A DNA stretch of 64,000 nucleotides from Inia geoffrensis (taxonomy: Eukaryota; Chordata; Mammalia; Artiodactyla; Iniidae). Positions 43,734-55,900 of the stretch are shown here, in pieces. The notes beneath the pieces were generated by a model. It did not search any database. It saw only the letters and a list, made by a program, of their open reading frames with translations, and was not told the DNA's origin. Made by a program: the position numbers and the translations under genes. The first letter of the stretch is position 1; each line of letters opens with the position of its first letter. The DNA lies in contig CM070907.1 in assembly GCA_036417435.1 (NCBI GenBank), positions 59,194,001 through 59,258,000 on the forward strand. The letters are read 5' to 3'.

Positions 43734-44099
43734 ATGGCGAAAATTTCCCAGAGATCTCCATCTCAACGCCAAGACCCAGCACCACATAACAACCAGCAAG
43801 CTACAGTGCTGGACACCCTATGCCAAACAGCTAGCAAGACAGGAAGACAACCCCATCCATTAGCAGAGAGGATGCATAAAATCATAAGGCCACAGACACC
43901 CCAAACCACACCAGAAGACATGGACCTGCCCACCAGAAAAACAAGATCCAGCCTCATCCACCAAAACACAGGCACTAGTCCCCTCCCCAGGAAGCCTACA
44001 CAACCCACTGAACCAAGCCTAGCCACTGGGGACAGACACAAAAAAATAAGAGGAACTACGAACCTGCAGCCTGTGAAAAGGAGACCCCAAACACAGTAA
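43734..44099 (+). other. 121-codon open frame just upstream of L1 ORF1
   Basis: Starts at an ATG with G at +4 and ends at TAA 10 nt before the lost ORF1 start codon. The peptide is rich in Pro, Thr, Gln and basic residues and matches no L1 protein I know. It has stayed open while ORF1 and ORF2 decayed, but this DNA is A/C-rich with few T, which makes stop codons rare on this strand. It may be noise or an L1-family accessory frame. Confidence 0.4.
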
Positions 44100-44109
44100 G
44101 TTAAGCAAA

Positions 44110-45000
44110 ACGAGAAGACAGAGAAACACACAGCAGATGAAGCAGCAAGGTAAAAACCCAAGAGACCTAACAAATGAAGAGGAAACAGGCAGTCTACCCG
44201 AAAAAGAATTCAGAATAATGATAGTAAAGATGATCCAAAATCTTGGAAATAGAATGAGGAAATACAAGAAACGTTTAACAAGGACATAGAAGAACTAAAG
44301 GACAAACAAACAGTGATGAACAACATAATAAATGAAATTAAATATTCTCTAGAAGGGATCAATAGCAGAATAACTGAGACAGAAGAAAGGATAAGTGACC
44401 TGGAAGATAAAATAGTGGAAATAATTACTGCAGAGCAGAATAAAGAAAAAAGAATTGAAAGAATCGAGGACATATTCAGAGACCTCTGGGACAACATTAA
44501 ACGCACCAACATTCAAATTATAGGGGTCCAGAAGAAGAAGAGAAAAAGAAAGGGACTGAGAAAATATTTGAAGAGATCATAGTTGAAAATTTCCCTAATA
44601 TGGGAAAGGAAATACTTAATCAGGTCCAGGAAGCACAGAGAGTCCCATACAGGATAAATCCAAGGGAAAACATGCCCAGACACATATTAATCAAACTGTC
44701 AAAAATTAAATACAAAGAAAAAATATTAAAAACAGCAAGGGAAAAACAACAAATAAAATACAAGGGAATTCCCATAAGGTTAACAGCTGATCTTTCAGCA
44801 GAAACTCTGCAAGCCAGAAGGGAGTGGCAGGACATATTTAAAGTGCTGAAGGGCAAAACGTACAACCAAGATTACTCTACCCAGCAAGGATCTCATTCAG
44901 ATTTGACAGAGAAATCAAAAGCTTTACAGACAAGCAAGAGCTAAGAGAATTCAGCACCACCAAACCAGCTTTACAAAAAATGCTAAAGGAACTTCTCTAG
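44110..45000 (+). pseudogene. ORF1: L1 ORF1 (nucleic-acid-binding protein), broken
   Basis: ORF1p is the trimeric RNA-binding chaperone of L1. Seen in order: a coiled-coil-type part ('EGINSRITETEERISDLEDK' in the 44313-44582 frame), an RRM-type part ('DNIKRTNIQIIGV'), and the C-terminal domain ('ADLSAETLQARREWQDIFKV' in the 44600-44944 frame). The expected start codon is ACG at 44110-44112. At least three frameshifts are seen: near 44253, near 44533 (one T lost before 'ccagaagaag') and near 44930. The expected stop is TAG 44998-45000. It cannot give a full protein. Confidence 0.9.
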
Positions 45001-45058
45001 GCAGGAAATGAAAGAGAAGGAAAAGACCTACAATAACATACCCCCCAAAATTAAGAAA

Positions 45059-48000
45059 ATGGTAATAGAAACATACATATTGATAATTACCTTAAATGTA
45101 CATGGATTAAATACTCCAAACAAGAGACACTGACTGGCTGAATGGATACAAAAACAAGACCTGTATATATGCTGTCTATAAGAGACGCACTTCAGACCTA
45201 GGGACACGTACACACAAAGTGAAGGGATGGAAAAAGATATTCCATGCAAATGGAAATCAAAAGAAAGCTGGAGCAGCAATTCTCATATCAGACAAGATAT
45301 ACTTTAAAACTAAGACTGTTACAAGAGACAAAGAAGTACACTACATAATGATCAAGGGATCAATCCAAGAAGAAGATAAAACAATTGTAAATATTTATGC
45401 ACCGAACATAGGAGCACATCAATACATAAGGCAAATACTAACAGCCATAAAAGGGGAAATTGACATTAACACAAACATAGTAGGAGACTTTAACACCCCA
45501 CTTTCACCAATAGACAGATCATCCAAAATAAAAGTAAATAAGGAAACACAAGCTTTAAATGATATATTAAACAAGATGGACTTAATTGACATTTGTAAGA
45601 CATTCCATCAAAAAACAACAGAATACACTTTCTTCTCAAGTGCTCATGGAATATTCTCCAGGATAGATCATATCTTGGGTCACAAAACAAGCCTTGGTAA
45701 ATTTAAGAAAATTGAAATCATATCAAGTATCTTTTCCGACCACAATGCTATGAGAGTAGATATCAATTACAGGAAAAAATCTGTAAGAAATACAAATACA
45801 TGGAGGCTAAACAATACACTACTTAAGAACCAAGAGATCACTGAAGAAATCAAAGAGTAAATCAAAAAATACCTAGAAACAAATGATAATGAAAACATGA
45901 TGACCCAAAACCTCTGGGATGCAGCAAAAGCAGTCTAAGAGGGAAGTTTATGGCAATACAATCCTACGTTAAGAAACAAGAAAAATCTCAGACAACATAA
46001 CCTTACACCTAAAGCAATTAGAGAAAGAAGAACAAAAAAAACCCCAAACTTAGCAGAAGGAAAGAAATCATAAAGATCATATCAGAAATAAATGAAAAAG
46101 AAATGAAGGAATAGATAGCAAAGATCAATAAAACGAAAAGCTGGTTCTTTGAGAAGATAAACAAAATAGATAAACCATTAGCCAGACACATCAAGAAAAA
46201 GAGGGAGAAGAATCAAATCAACAGAATTAGAAATGAAAAAGGAGAAGTAACAACTGACACTACAGAAATACAAAGGATCATGAGAGATTACAACAAGCAA
46301 CTATATGTCAAAAAAATGGACAACTTGGAAGAAATGGACAAATTCTTAGAAATGCACAACCTTCCAAGACTGAACCGGGAAGAAATAGAAAATATGAACA
46401 GACCAATCACAAGCACTGAAATTGAAACTGTGATGAAAAATATTCCAACAAACAAAAGCCCAGGACCGGATGGTTTCCCAGGCAAATTCTATCAACCATT
46501 TAGAGAAGAGCTAACACCCATCCTTCTCAAACTCTTCCAAAATATAGCAGAGGGAGGAACACTCCCAAACTCATTCTACGAGGCCACCATCACCCTGATA
46601 CCAAAACCAGACAAAGATGTCACAAAGAAAGAAAACTATAGGCCAATATCACTGATGAACATAGATGCAAAACTCCTCAACAAATACTGGCAAAAAGAAT
46701 CCAACAACACATTAAAAGGATCATACACCATGATCAAGTGGGGTTTATCCCAGGAATGCAAGGATTCTTCAATATATGCCAATAAATCCATGATACACCA
46801 TATTAACAAATTGAGGGACAGAAACCATATGATCATCTCAATAGATGCAGAGAAAGCTTTTGACAAAATTCAACACATATTTATGATAAAAACCCTCCAG
46901 AAAGTAGGCATAGAGGGAACTTACCTCAAGATAATAAAGGCCATATATGACAAAACCACAGCCAACACAGTCCTCAGTGGTGAAAAACTGAAACCATTTC
47001 CACTAAGATCAGGAAAAAGACAAGGTTGACCATTCTCACCACCATTATTCAACATAGTTTTGGAAGTTTTAGCCACAGCAATCAGAGAAGAAAAGGAAAT
47101 AAAAGGAATCCAAATCGGAAAAGAAGAAGTAAAGCTGCCACTGTTTGCAGATGACATGATACTATACATAGAGAATGCTAAAGATGCCACCAGAAAACTA
47201 CTAGATCTAATCGATGAATTTGGTAAAGTAGGATACCAAATTAATGCACAGAAATCTCTGGCATTCCTATACACTAATGATGAAAAATCTGAAAGTGAAA
47301 TTAAGGAAACACTCCAATTTACCACTGCAACAAAAAAAATAAAATATCTAGGAATAAACCTACCTAAGGAGACAAAAGAACTGTATGCAGAAAATTATAA
47401 AACACTGATGAAAGAAATTAAAGATGATACAAATAGATGGAGAGATATTCCAAGTTCTTGGATTGCTAGAATCAACACTGTGAAAATGACTATACTACCC
47501 AAAGCTATCTACAGATTCAATGCAATCCCTATCAACCTACCAGTGTCATTTTTCACAAAACTAGAACAAAAAATTTTGCAATTTGTATGGAAACACAAAA
47601 GACCCCGAATAGCCAAAGCAATCTTGAGAAAGAAAAATGGAGCTGGGGGAATCAGGCTTCTTGTCTTCAGACTATAGTACAAAGCTACAATAATCAAGAC
47701 AATTTGGTACTGGCACAAAAACAGAAATATAGATCAATGGAATAGTTAGCCCAGAGATCAACCCACTCACATATGGTCACCTTATCTTTGATAAAGGAGG
47801 CAAAAATATACAATGGAGAAAAGACAGCCTCTTCAATAAGTGGTGCTGGGAAAACTGGACAGCTACATGTAAAAGAAAGAAATTAGAACACTCCCTAACA
47901 CCATACACAAAAATAAACTCAAAATGGATTAGAGACCTAAATATAAGGCCAGAGAGTCTAAAAATCTTAGAGGGAAACATAGGCACAACACTCTATGACA

Positions 48001-48848
48001 TAAATCACAGCAAGATCCTTTTTGACCCACCTCCTAGAACAATGGAAATAAAAACAAAAATAAACAAATGGGACCTAATGAAACTTAAAAGCTTTTGCAC
48101 AGCAAAGGAAACCATAAACAAGATGAAAAGCAACCCTCAGATTAAGAGAAAATATTTGCAAATGAAGCAACTGACAATGGATTAATCTCCAAAATTTCAA
48201 GCAGCTCATGCAGCTCAATGTCAAAAAAACAAACAACTCAATCAAAAAATGGGCAGATGACCTAAACAGACATTTCTCTAAAGAAGATATATAGATTGCC
48301 AGCAAACACATGAACGAATGCTCAACATCATTAATCATTAGAGAAATGCAATTCAAAACTACAATGAGATATCCTCTCAGAATGGCCACCATCAACAAAT
48401 CTAGAAACAATAAATGCTGGAGAGGGTGTGGAGAAAAGGGAACCCTCTTGCACTCTTGGTGGGAATGTAAATTGATACAGCCACTATGGAGAACAGTATG
48501 GAGGTTTCTTAAAAACCAAAAAATGAAATACCATACGACCCAGCAATCCCACTACTGAGCAGATACCTGAAGAAAACCGTAATTCAAAAAGAGTCACATA
48601 CCACAATGTTCATTGCAGCTCTATTTACAATAGCCAGGACATGGAAGCAACCTAAGTGTCCATCAACAGATGAATAGATAAAGAAGATGTGGCACATATA
48701 TACAGTGGAATATTACTCAGCCACAAAAAGAAACGAAATTGAGTTATCTGTAGTGAGGTGGATGGACCTAGAGTCTGTCATACAGAGTGAAGTAAGTCAG
48801 AAAGAGAAAAACAAATACTATATGCTATCACATATATATGGAATCTAA
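45059..48848 (+). pseudogene. ORF2: L1 ORF2 (endonuclease and reverse transcriptase), broken
   Basis: ORF2p nicks the target and copies RNA. Domains seen: APE-type endonuclease in frame 45219-45860 ('NIYAPN', 'GDFNTPL', 'SRIDHI', 'SDHNAM'); reverse transcriptase in 46280-47029 ('KSPGPDG', 'LIPKPD', '[12 protein letters not shown]') and 47060-47677 ('FADDMILY' catalytic motif); C-terminal zinc-knuckle type CxxxC-x7-H-x4-C in 48310-48558. Breaks: TGA at 45131, TAA near 45178 next to the endonuclease Glu, TAA at 45858, TGA at 47027 in the conserved 'RQG' segment, and several frameshifts between 45861-46280 and 47680-48310. Expected stop TAA 48846-48848. Confidence 0.95.
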
Positions 48849-49221
48849 AAAAAAATGGTCATGAAGAACCTAGGGGCAAGATGGGAATAAAGACGCAGAC
48901 CTACTAGGGAATGGACTTGAGGATACAAGGAGGGGGAAAGGTAAGCTGGGACAAAGTGAGAGAGTGGCATAGACATATATAAACTACCAAATGTAAAATA
49001 GATAGCTAGTGGGAAGCAGCCCCATAGCACAGGGCGATGAGCTCAGTGTTTTGTGCCACCTAGAGGGGTGGGATAGGGTGTGTGGGAGGGAGGGAGATGC
49101 AAGAGGGATGAGATATGGGGATATATGTATATGTATAACTGATTCACTTTGTTATAAAGCAGAAACTATTACACCATTGTAAAGCAATTATACGCCAAAA
49201 AAGATGTTAAATTAAAAAAAG
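48849..49221 (+). other. L1 3' UTR with G-rich tract and A-rich tail
   Basis: Contains 'aatggtcatgaagaacctag', a G-rich block at 49065-49094 and 'aaagcagaaactattacacc', 'attgtaaagcaattatacgc', then a short A-rich tail 'aaattaaaaaaagaa'. The tail is short and interrupted, as in an old copy. Confidence 0.85.
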
Positions 49222-49233
49222 AAAAGTGATTGA

Positions 49234-49619
49234 TGACCCAAGTCTATCATTAAAGAAGATGAGGTTTCTTCATGGACTCTCCAATGGTTTTCTTTCATTA
49301 GGCAAAACAATAAGAAATTTCACTTGGTTGGGAAAGGTGGGTGCAGTGTAAAAAGGAATTTGAATGAGATATTCTAAGTAATGATTTCTATTTTTAGAGT
49401 ATCCTTGTTTACTTTATCATATTTGGTCCTTCTTCTATCTTTGTATTATCATTCTCTTGTGCTTATGCTCCAAAATCCTGTTTCATAACCTAAAGTGTAT
49501 ATGAACTCACTGAGAATTATGCAAGGAATGAGCCATTATTAAGGTGGCTAGTGTATAGAATGTCTCAGGGGTGGGGAAGCAGAATGAAACTTTGATAACT
49601 ACATGGGCAGATAGGCAGT
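49234..49619. other. Unannotated DNA
   Basis: Nothing recognised after the L1 target duplication. Confidence 0.5.
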
Positions 49620-49800
49620 AAGCCTGCATAGCATAGTGGCAAGGCATGGACTTTGGAGCCTGTCTATGACTTAACTTATTTAAACCTATTTCCTCATCTG
49701 TAAAAAGGGGCTAATAAGTATACTTATTCAAGGCACTTTATGAGGATTAAAAAAGTTAATATCTATAAAAAGTCCATAACTGCCAGAACATTGCCAATGC
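49620..49800 (+). repeat. MIR SINE
   Basis: 'gcatagtggcaaggcatgga', 'ctttggagcctgtctatgac', 'tttcctcatctgtaaaaagg', 'actttatgaggattaaaaaa' are MIR in order from the tRNA-like head. Confidence 0.85.
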
Positions 49801-49955
49801 CCTATATATTTAATATATGTATATATACATACATATACACACATAGCCAATGACATATAAATTATATATATATATTTATATAGCCAATGCCATATAAATT
49901 ATATATGTATATATAAAAAGTCAATCATCATATATATGTACACATATGGATAGTC
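49793..49955. repeat. AT-rich tandem repeat of about 45-60 bp units
   Basis: The word 'gccaatg' followed by 'ccatataaattatatat'-type sequence recurs at 49793, 49845 and 49885, separated by TATA-rich filler. It starts within the tail of the MIR. Confidence 0.8.
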
Positions 49956-50164
49956 ATGTAATTTGCAGTAATTTTTTAAAATGAAAGTTGGATTTGATCA
50001 AATCAATAATTTTGTTTTGGAATTAGTAGAGAAGTAAGAATTTATAATATTTGCCTTATTATTTTTAGAGTTTGGTATACTGACCTAAGGGTTATAGGAG
50101 GCTATAAGCTTTAAATGAGATTTATGAGAACTTTTCAAACAAGGGCATTAGTAATTTTATTGGG

Positions 50165-50910
50165 CATTAATTATGCATAAAAATTAGCTAAAAACGGTGA
50201 CTTAAAACAACCATAGGGCTTCCCTGGTGGCACAGTGGTTGAGAGTCCTCCTGCCGATGCAGGGGACATGGGTTCGTGACCCAGTCAAGGAAGATCCCAC
50301 ATGCCGCGGAGTGGCTGGGCCCGTGAGCCATGGCCGCTGAGCCTGCGCGTCCGGAGCCTGTGCTCCGCAACGGGAGAGGCCACAACAGTGAGAGGCCCGC
50401 ATACCGAAAGAAAACAAAACAAAACAAAAACAACCGTAATCATTTCTTACCTCTCATGGTTTCTGTGGGTTAGAAATTCAAAATCAACTTGGTTGGGTGG
50501 TTCTGAATCAGGATGTCTCATAAGACCACAGTAAAACATCTGCTCAGGCTGCAGTGATCTGAAAGCTGGGAAAAACAAGCTGGGAGCCCAACAGGTGGTT
50601 CACACAAGGCTGGCAAATTGGTACAGGTGTTGGTGGGTTTTAATTCCCCTCTATGTGGGCTTCTCCACAGGGCTACTTAAGGATCCTTAGGCCAGAAGCT
50701 AGCTTCTCCTAGACATAGCAAGTTAAGAGCCCCCAAAGAAACATGCAATGCCTTTTAAGGTCAATCTCAGGAGACACATTATCACTTCTGTCATATTCTA
50801 TTACCCATATGGGTCAACTCTGATATAATGGGTGAGAGGGCTACATAAGACCATAAATAACAGGAGGCTATTTTCTAGGATGGCTATCACAGGAATAGAT
50901 TATCATCATT
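50165..50910 (-). mobile_element. MaLR-like LTR, antisense, split by a SINE
   Basis: 'ggtgacttaaaacaaccata' before the SINE and 'tcatttcttacctctcatgg', 'tttctgtgggttagaaattc', 'gggcttctccacagggctac', 'tcaggagacacattatcact', 'tctgtcatattctattaccc' after it follow an old LTR group in the orientation 'cacaaacttagtggcttaaaacaaca'. Family name from memory only. Confidence 0.55.
50216..50426 (+). mobile_element. CHR-family SINE inserted in the LTR
   Basis: Full CHR SINE with many intact CpGs. The A-tail has become AAAAC-type units. Target duplication AAAACAACCATA (50204-50215) and AAAACAACCGTA (50427-50438), one mismatch; both are LTR sequence. Confidence 0.95.
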
Positions 50911-50984
50911 TGTCCAGAGGGCTGATTTAGACATGTGGTCTGCCCATCTGGTCTATTTACACTGTAAGACAATATATTCACTTC

Positions 50985-51075
50985 TGAAACAAACATTTAC
51001 TGAGAACCTATGTGTCAAGCAAAATATTACATGTTTGGTGACATGAACTGAAGAAAACAAAACATAAGATGCAGG
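50985..51075 (-). repeat. L2 tail, antisense
   Basis: 'aaacaaacatttactgagaa', 'cctatgtgtcaagcaaaata' and 'gtgacatgaactgaagaaaa' fit the reverse complement of the L2 3' end. Confidence 0.55.
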
Positions 51076-54000
51076 GGTGTAGAGAAGTTGGATGCTTTTA
51101 TAATAATCCAGGAGAGCTGGTGATGCAAAATGATTGACAGTGCCAGTAAAAAGAGGAGATGTCTTCTTCTCTCATGACTTTGGTCAGTTTAAGTTAGTCC
51201 CTCAGATTTTGAGTGACTCCAAGTTAATGTATCAATATACAGTTGATATATAAAGTTAGTCCCTGGTCATAGGAAAGAACTACTCCTTGGAATGATGGTA
51301 ATCCCACCAAGTCAGAGATACCTTCGGGGGCTTGGGCTAGAAAGTCAAAGAACAACTAATGTGTTCATCACTAACTTAGGGAGAGTAAGAACCATGACTA
51401 AATTCATAGGGATGCCATATGCTGGAAGTGAAGGAAAGATCACTGATATTTTTGAAGGCTTTTTATATGGAAGAGAAAATGAAGTACAAGTCACATGGAG
51501 ATGGATTTCTGTTCAATAACATTGAACATTTTAAGATGATTTGATTGGCTATAGCTTAAGTCGTTGCTTTATTTGGGAAAGCCTAGTTGGCTGTTTGTGA
51601 TTGGTTATTCTTAAGTTTTATTTTCTGATTCAAGTGACTTGACACTGGCTTGGGTTTTGATTTGCTTATGTAGACCACCAAGGTATTAAAGCCAACTCAG
51701 TCGAATGGTATCCTTATTTAATTTTTATTTAATTATATAATATATATATATAAAAAGATATTGAGAATAGCTGTGTGTTCCTTCAAAACCCACACTGAAA
51801 CAATGAAGTATAAGCACACATTATGAAAACTGTAGGAGCTGAGCTTCTTTTGACAATCATGCCAGTTCTCAAGTGCATTCAATGATACTGTGTTAGTGAA
51901 ATAAAAAGCTTCAGAAAACTTAAGTAGCCTAAGTTTCATTTACAATAAAGATTGGACTTCCTGCCAAATATGTCTTTCAAAATCAAGTAAAGGAGACAAA
52001 GACTTCTCCAAATTCTCCGACACCAGGCTTCCACAGTATTTCCAAATTCAGAAGGGGGAGAGAGGGTAGAGCCACTCGGATTGCAGCATAGCTGCTAAAT
52101 GGACTTAAACTGCAATCATCTTCCAGTAAAAATATCATTAGCACATTTCAAATGGGAAGATACCTAATATCACTTCACATCTTGTTTTAATTACCTTTTC
52201 CTCCTCAAAATTCTAATGAAGCGATTTTGCATTTACATATCTTTAATGATGTTTCAATCATCCGTTATGAATATAGGCAATTTGCAACTTTTATTCAACA
52301 TACTCAGATGTGCACTGTTTATGAATTCTGAGGTTTAATAGATAATTGACTAATTACATCTTGTTTAGAGCTGAATTTGTTAAGCATGCCCCATAGACTT
52401 CATTTTTATTCCACTTCAATTCTGAGAGTCTTCCATGTTCTCTACTCTAAAATCCTGAATAAAAAACCATTATCCTCTAAAAGCTGTGAATTCCCAAGTT
52501 TATAAATGCATTTATCCTATCTCACTAAAATTCCATGAATAAATACAAATAGCGGTAAGTCATCATAGGATATTTCAAGTCACCTGGGTGTTATCATTTA
52601 CTGGCTCCAGGGATTACAATGGTCTGAAATGTTTCTCCCAGGCCCTCCACCAGAAGATTCTAGTTCATCATTTAGAAATTCTTATATTTAGTTTCTAAGC
52701 ACACATAACATTATGACAATCACTGAGGTTATGTAAGGTATTTAGAAAGATAAGAAAGCAAGAGTCTTTGGAGAAATAATCAAGCCTGAAAGCGCTGTTT
52801 TCTTTGTTTCTGTTTTTACAGTATACAGCGTTCCATATTTCTGTGTGTTACTAAGAATTTGTCAAGCTTGGATAACTAATTCCATATTTAAACAGATTTA
52901 ATTATCCAATACACAGCTGATTTTCTAAACTGTCCACACTGAATTTGCTGAATAAATGTTACAAATGAACTATATAAGGAATGATTTAAATATTTAAAAA
53001 TGCAAATGCAAACACTTTCATATCTTGAGAAAAGAAAAAGTGAAACAGGAAACAATAATAGAATTTCTTAAAGGTTTTCTCCTGAATTTTTGCCTGCTGA
53101 GTAGACTAATGACATCAGGAGGCCTCCCCAATGACTCCCTATCACTTAACACCAGTCTTTTCTTACAGACCAGGTGAAACAGCTTTTATACAGAGAAGAT
53201 GCAGTGTTCTTTGATTACTGCAAGTAACTTCAGGATCACATCAAAGATTTATCTGGGGCTTTGAATCCTCCTTAGACAAACAGTTACATTTTCAAACAGT
53301 ATCAGACTTTTAACTTTTATTAATTTCTTCTTTTGTAAACACTATATTCCCAACAACTATATCAAGACATAATAAGTTCAGTCATTGTAATTTCTTTAGA
53401 TATATCATCTTCTAGTATTTATATCTGCCAGTAGATATTGCAAAGAAATTTTCTGAAGGACTCCATGTGGAATGGGATCACGGGAAAAGACAGGTATATA
53501 TCCACTTAAGATCATTTTTATGTTAAAATGTGAGAACTAAGTGTGTGATAAACCATGGCCCCTCAATAGTCCTTGAGAATACGAGTGCCTCAACCAGTTT
53601 GTAGATTTTTGTTTTTCTTTATTTTTAATTTCATTTATAATTAATATTTTTCCAGTTATCCATTATTACTGGATCTGGACATCTTATGATTAGTTTTAAA
53701 CACTTGTAGAATGCTTACCACAACATAAGCAGAGTTGCTTTTGTTCATTATCTATATTAATTGATTTAATTATATCAACTCCTTTTTTCCCAAATGAGAA
53801 TTCTTGCTCTGACTCTAGAACGTCAGAAGTGATATGCCATTAAATATCCCTTTACAGGGAACCTTATAAAACTGTAGTTGATTATTTTCAAATAATCTAT
53901 TTGTATTAATATCTTAACAATATCTCCACTGAAGTTTAGTGAGTCACTTCAGCCTTACTTTAAAATGTATGTTTATTTTTTCTTTTTTGATAATCTATAA
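51076..54000. other. Long stretch without recognised repeats
   Basis: Apart from a TA-rich run at 51735-51755, I see no repeat family over nearly 3 kb. 51940-52480 looks the most likely conserved noncoding block. An exon-like segment with an acceptor and stop is near 53169-53227. A 75-codon sense frame at 51292-51519 has no recognisable domain. Confidence 0.4.
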
Positions 54001-54004
54001 AATA

Positions 54005-54345
54005 CTTAATAATTACTCTGTATCAGCCCTTCATGAAATATAAAAGTAAACACACCACCTAATCTCTGTATGTTCAGAGTCTAAAATGTAAAGGTAAATA
54101 TAATAATTCTCAAAAAAGAAAATATGATATATCTTAAGAGGTACATATATAGTCAATGGGAAGCCATGAGACCTAATTATTGTTTCCACTTGAGAAGATT
54201 AGGTAGGATTTCTAGAATTTGCAGCTTTTGAGATGTAATGTCTTACAAGTAGATGGTTTAGTCAAGTCACATATGAGGAAAGAGAGCCTTTCAGGCAGAG
54301 GGAACATAAATTGTGAATAGACATAGGGGAAGGAAATCACAGAGA
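54005..54345 (-). repeat. L2-like fragment, antisense
   Basis: 'taataattactctgtatcag', 'cctaatctctgtatgttcag', 'agagtctaaaatgtaaaggt' and 'gagagcctttcaggcagagg', 'gaacataaattgtgaat' fit the reverse complement of the L2 3' part. Confidence 0.5.
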
Positions 54346-54514
54346 AAACTTCTGTAGTATAGTTGGATACTGTTAGGCCCAAAATGATGTTATCCCAGAC
54401 AAAGCTTACCAGTGTGAATCCAAACTACAATCAACCTTTCCTGTTTTTGTGAACAGAATGGGAACTACTATTTACAAAACTCTTCATGAAAGATGTCCAG
54501 ATATTGAGAGAAAT

Positions 54515-54718
54515 AATGAATATATAAATATAATATAAAAATATATATTCATAGATACATATTTTCATGTAGTAGATGAATATACAAATGTACATGTGAT
54601 ATATGCACACATATTACATATACAATATGTATGTATACTTATGCATATATAATATATATTATGCATGTTTTATAATATATATTATGTATGTTTTATTTAT
54701 ATATATATAATTTATAGG
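54515..54718. repeat. TATA-rich low-complexity DNA with short tandem units
   Basis: Mixed TATA, ATGTAT and ACATAT words; a roughly 27-bp unit ('ataatatatattatgcatgttt') recurs near 54650-54695. Confidence 0.85.
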
Positions 54719-54924
54719 AAATCATTCATAATTCAGCAAAAGCAACTGAGGCAATTAACTCCTAAGTGCATACAAAAATATCTCTGCAACGCTAAAGCAT
54801 TGTAGAGCCTCCTTTTGAAACAGGTTTGGAGGAAACATACCAGCTTTCTTCCCTTTATAAAGACATCATAACTCGTTATGGCATGTTTATTTCTGCCCTG
54901 TATAACTCTTTGTGCTCATTTATA

Positions 54925-55100
54925 GATTGGTCCCACAAATTTTTCTTAAGCGTCTACAATATGCACTGCACAGTGGTAAAAGTGGGGATTATTAAACACA
55001 CACACACACACAACTGAATACGATGCCTATCCTTTTAAAACAGTTTGCAAAACATCTGGGAGAGAGAAAAGCATGGAAAAATATAGATGAAGTACTAACT
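54925..55100 (-). repeat. L2 tail, antisense, with a CA run
   Basis: 'cacaaatttttcttaagcgt', 'ctacaatatgcactgcacag', 'gatgcctatccttttaaaac' fit the reverse complement of the L2 tail. A (CA)8 run lies at about 54997-55012. Confidence 0.55.
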
Positions 55101-55900
55101 TTTATATGAGTGCTATCCTGAGTGCCTAAGACAGTTCAATTTAGGAAGCAGTTTCTTCTGCCAGGAGATTAAAATGAAGTCATGAATGAGAGATTCTACA
55201 GACACTAGTTGTTGCCATCATAATTATTGTATATTAATTTAGGCATCAAAAAGATATCTACTGATGCCTATCAAGCATGCATATTCTTTATTTTTATTAT
55301 CTTGATTTTTTTAAATGTTCTTAAGTTATTCCCTCCCTATACTTTTCTTATTCCACCTTAAATTTCATATGCCTTACAGCCAGAGTACCCACACAGTTAA
55401 CTTTCTTAAAGGGGTCAACTGAATTGACAAAAATCAGAACAGATATTTGGATTTATTGAGGCTAAATGAAAACAGCTCTAAGTGATTCTTCTCCTTCTAG
55501 CCATCATGTACACTCACTGTTACTATAAGAAAAGTAAGTGTAACCCTCTTTCTTCAGACCAAAACTCCATTTAAAATCCAATGATTTAGTTATAGATGGG
55601 TCCCCATCTATGGCTCAAGCCTCCCCCGGGAAGCTCCAGAATTCTAAATGTCAATTTCCATACCACAGAAAAGTAGGTTAGCATCTGCCTTGTGAAATTC
55701 TTAGAAAAGCACATTACTCTTCTTTCTTTGGCAAATGGCATGCTAGAGAGGGAACTGAGGACCGTCCTGTAAAAAAAAAAATCTTTCTTCAGGAGAAAGC
55801 CAATCTAATGGCCCGTTTGATATTCTTAGTAAAATGGGTAGCCTTGCATATTTTGACAACTGGTCAACCCTCTAGGAGTCTCTTCCTGCTGTCAATAGTA
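55101..55900. other. Unannotated DNA
   Basis: Nothing recognised except an A-run at 55770-55780. Confidence 0.45.

Larger units (their letters stand above)
42095..49221 (+). mobile_element. Near full-length LINE-1, inactive
   Basis: About 7.1 kb with GC-rich 5' region, ORF1, ORF2, 3' UTR and A-rich tail in order. Flanked by a 12-bp target duplication, AAAAGCGACTGA (42083-42094) and AAAAGTGATTGA (49222-49233), differing at two positions. The 5' start 'gaaaggagcttcaagatggc' has the L1 'aagatggc' hallmark. ORF1 has lost its ATG and has frameshifts; ORF2 has several stops. The state fits an old but recognisable cetartiodactyl L1. Retrotransposition is not possible from this copy. Confidence 0.95.
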
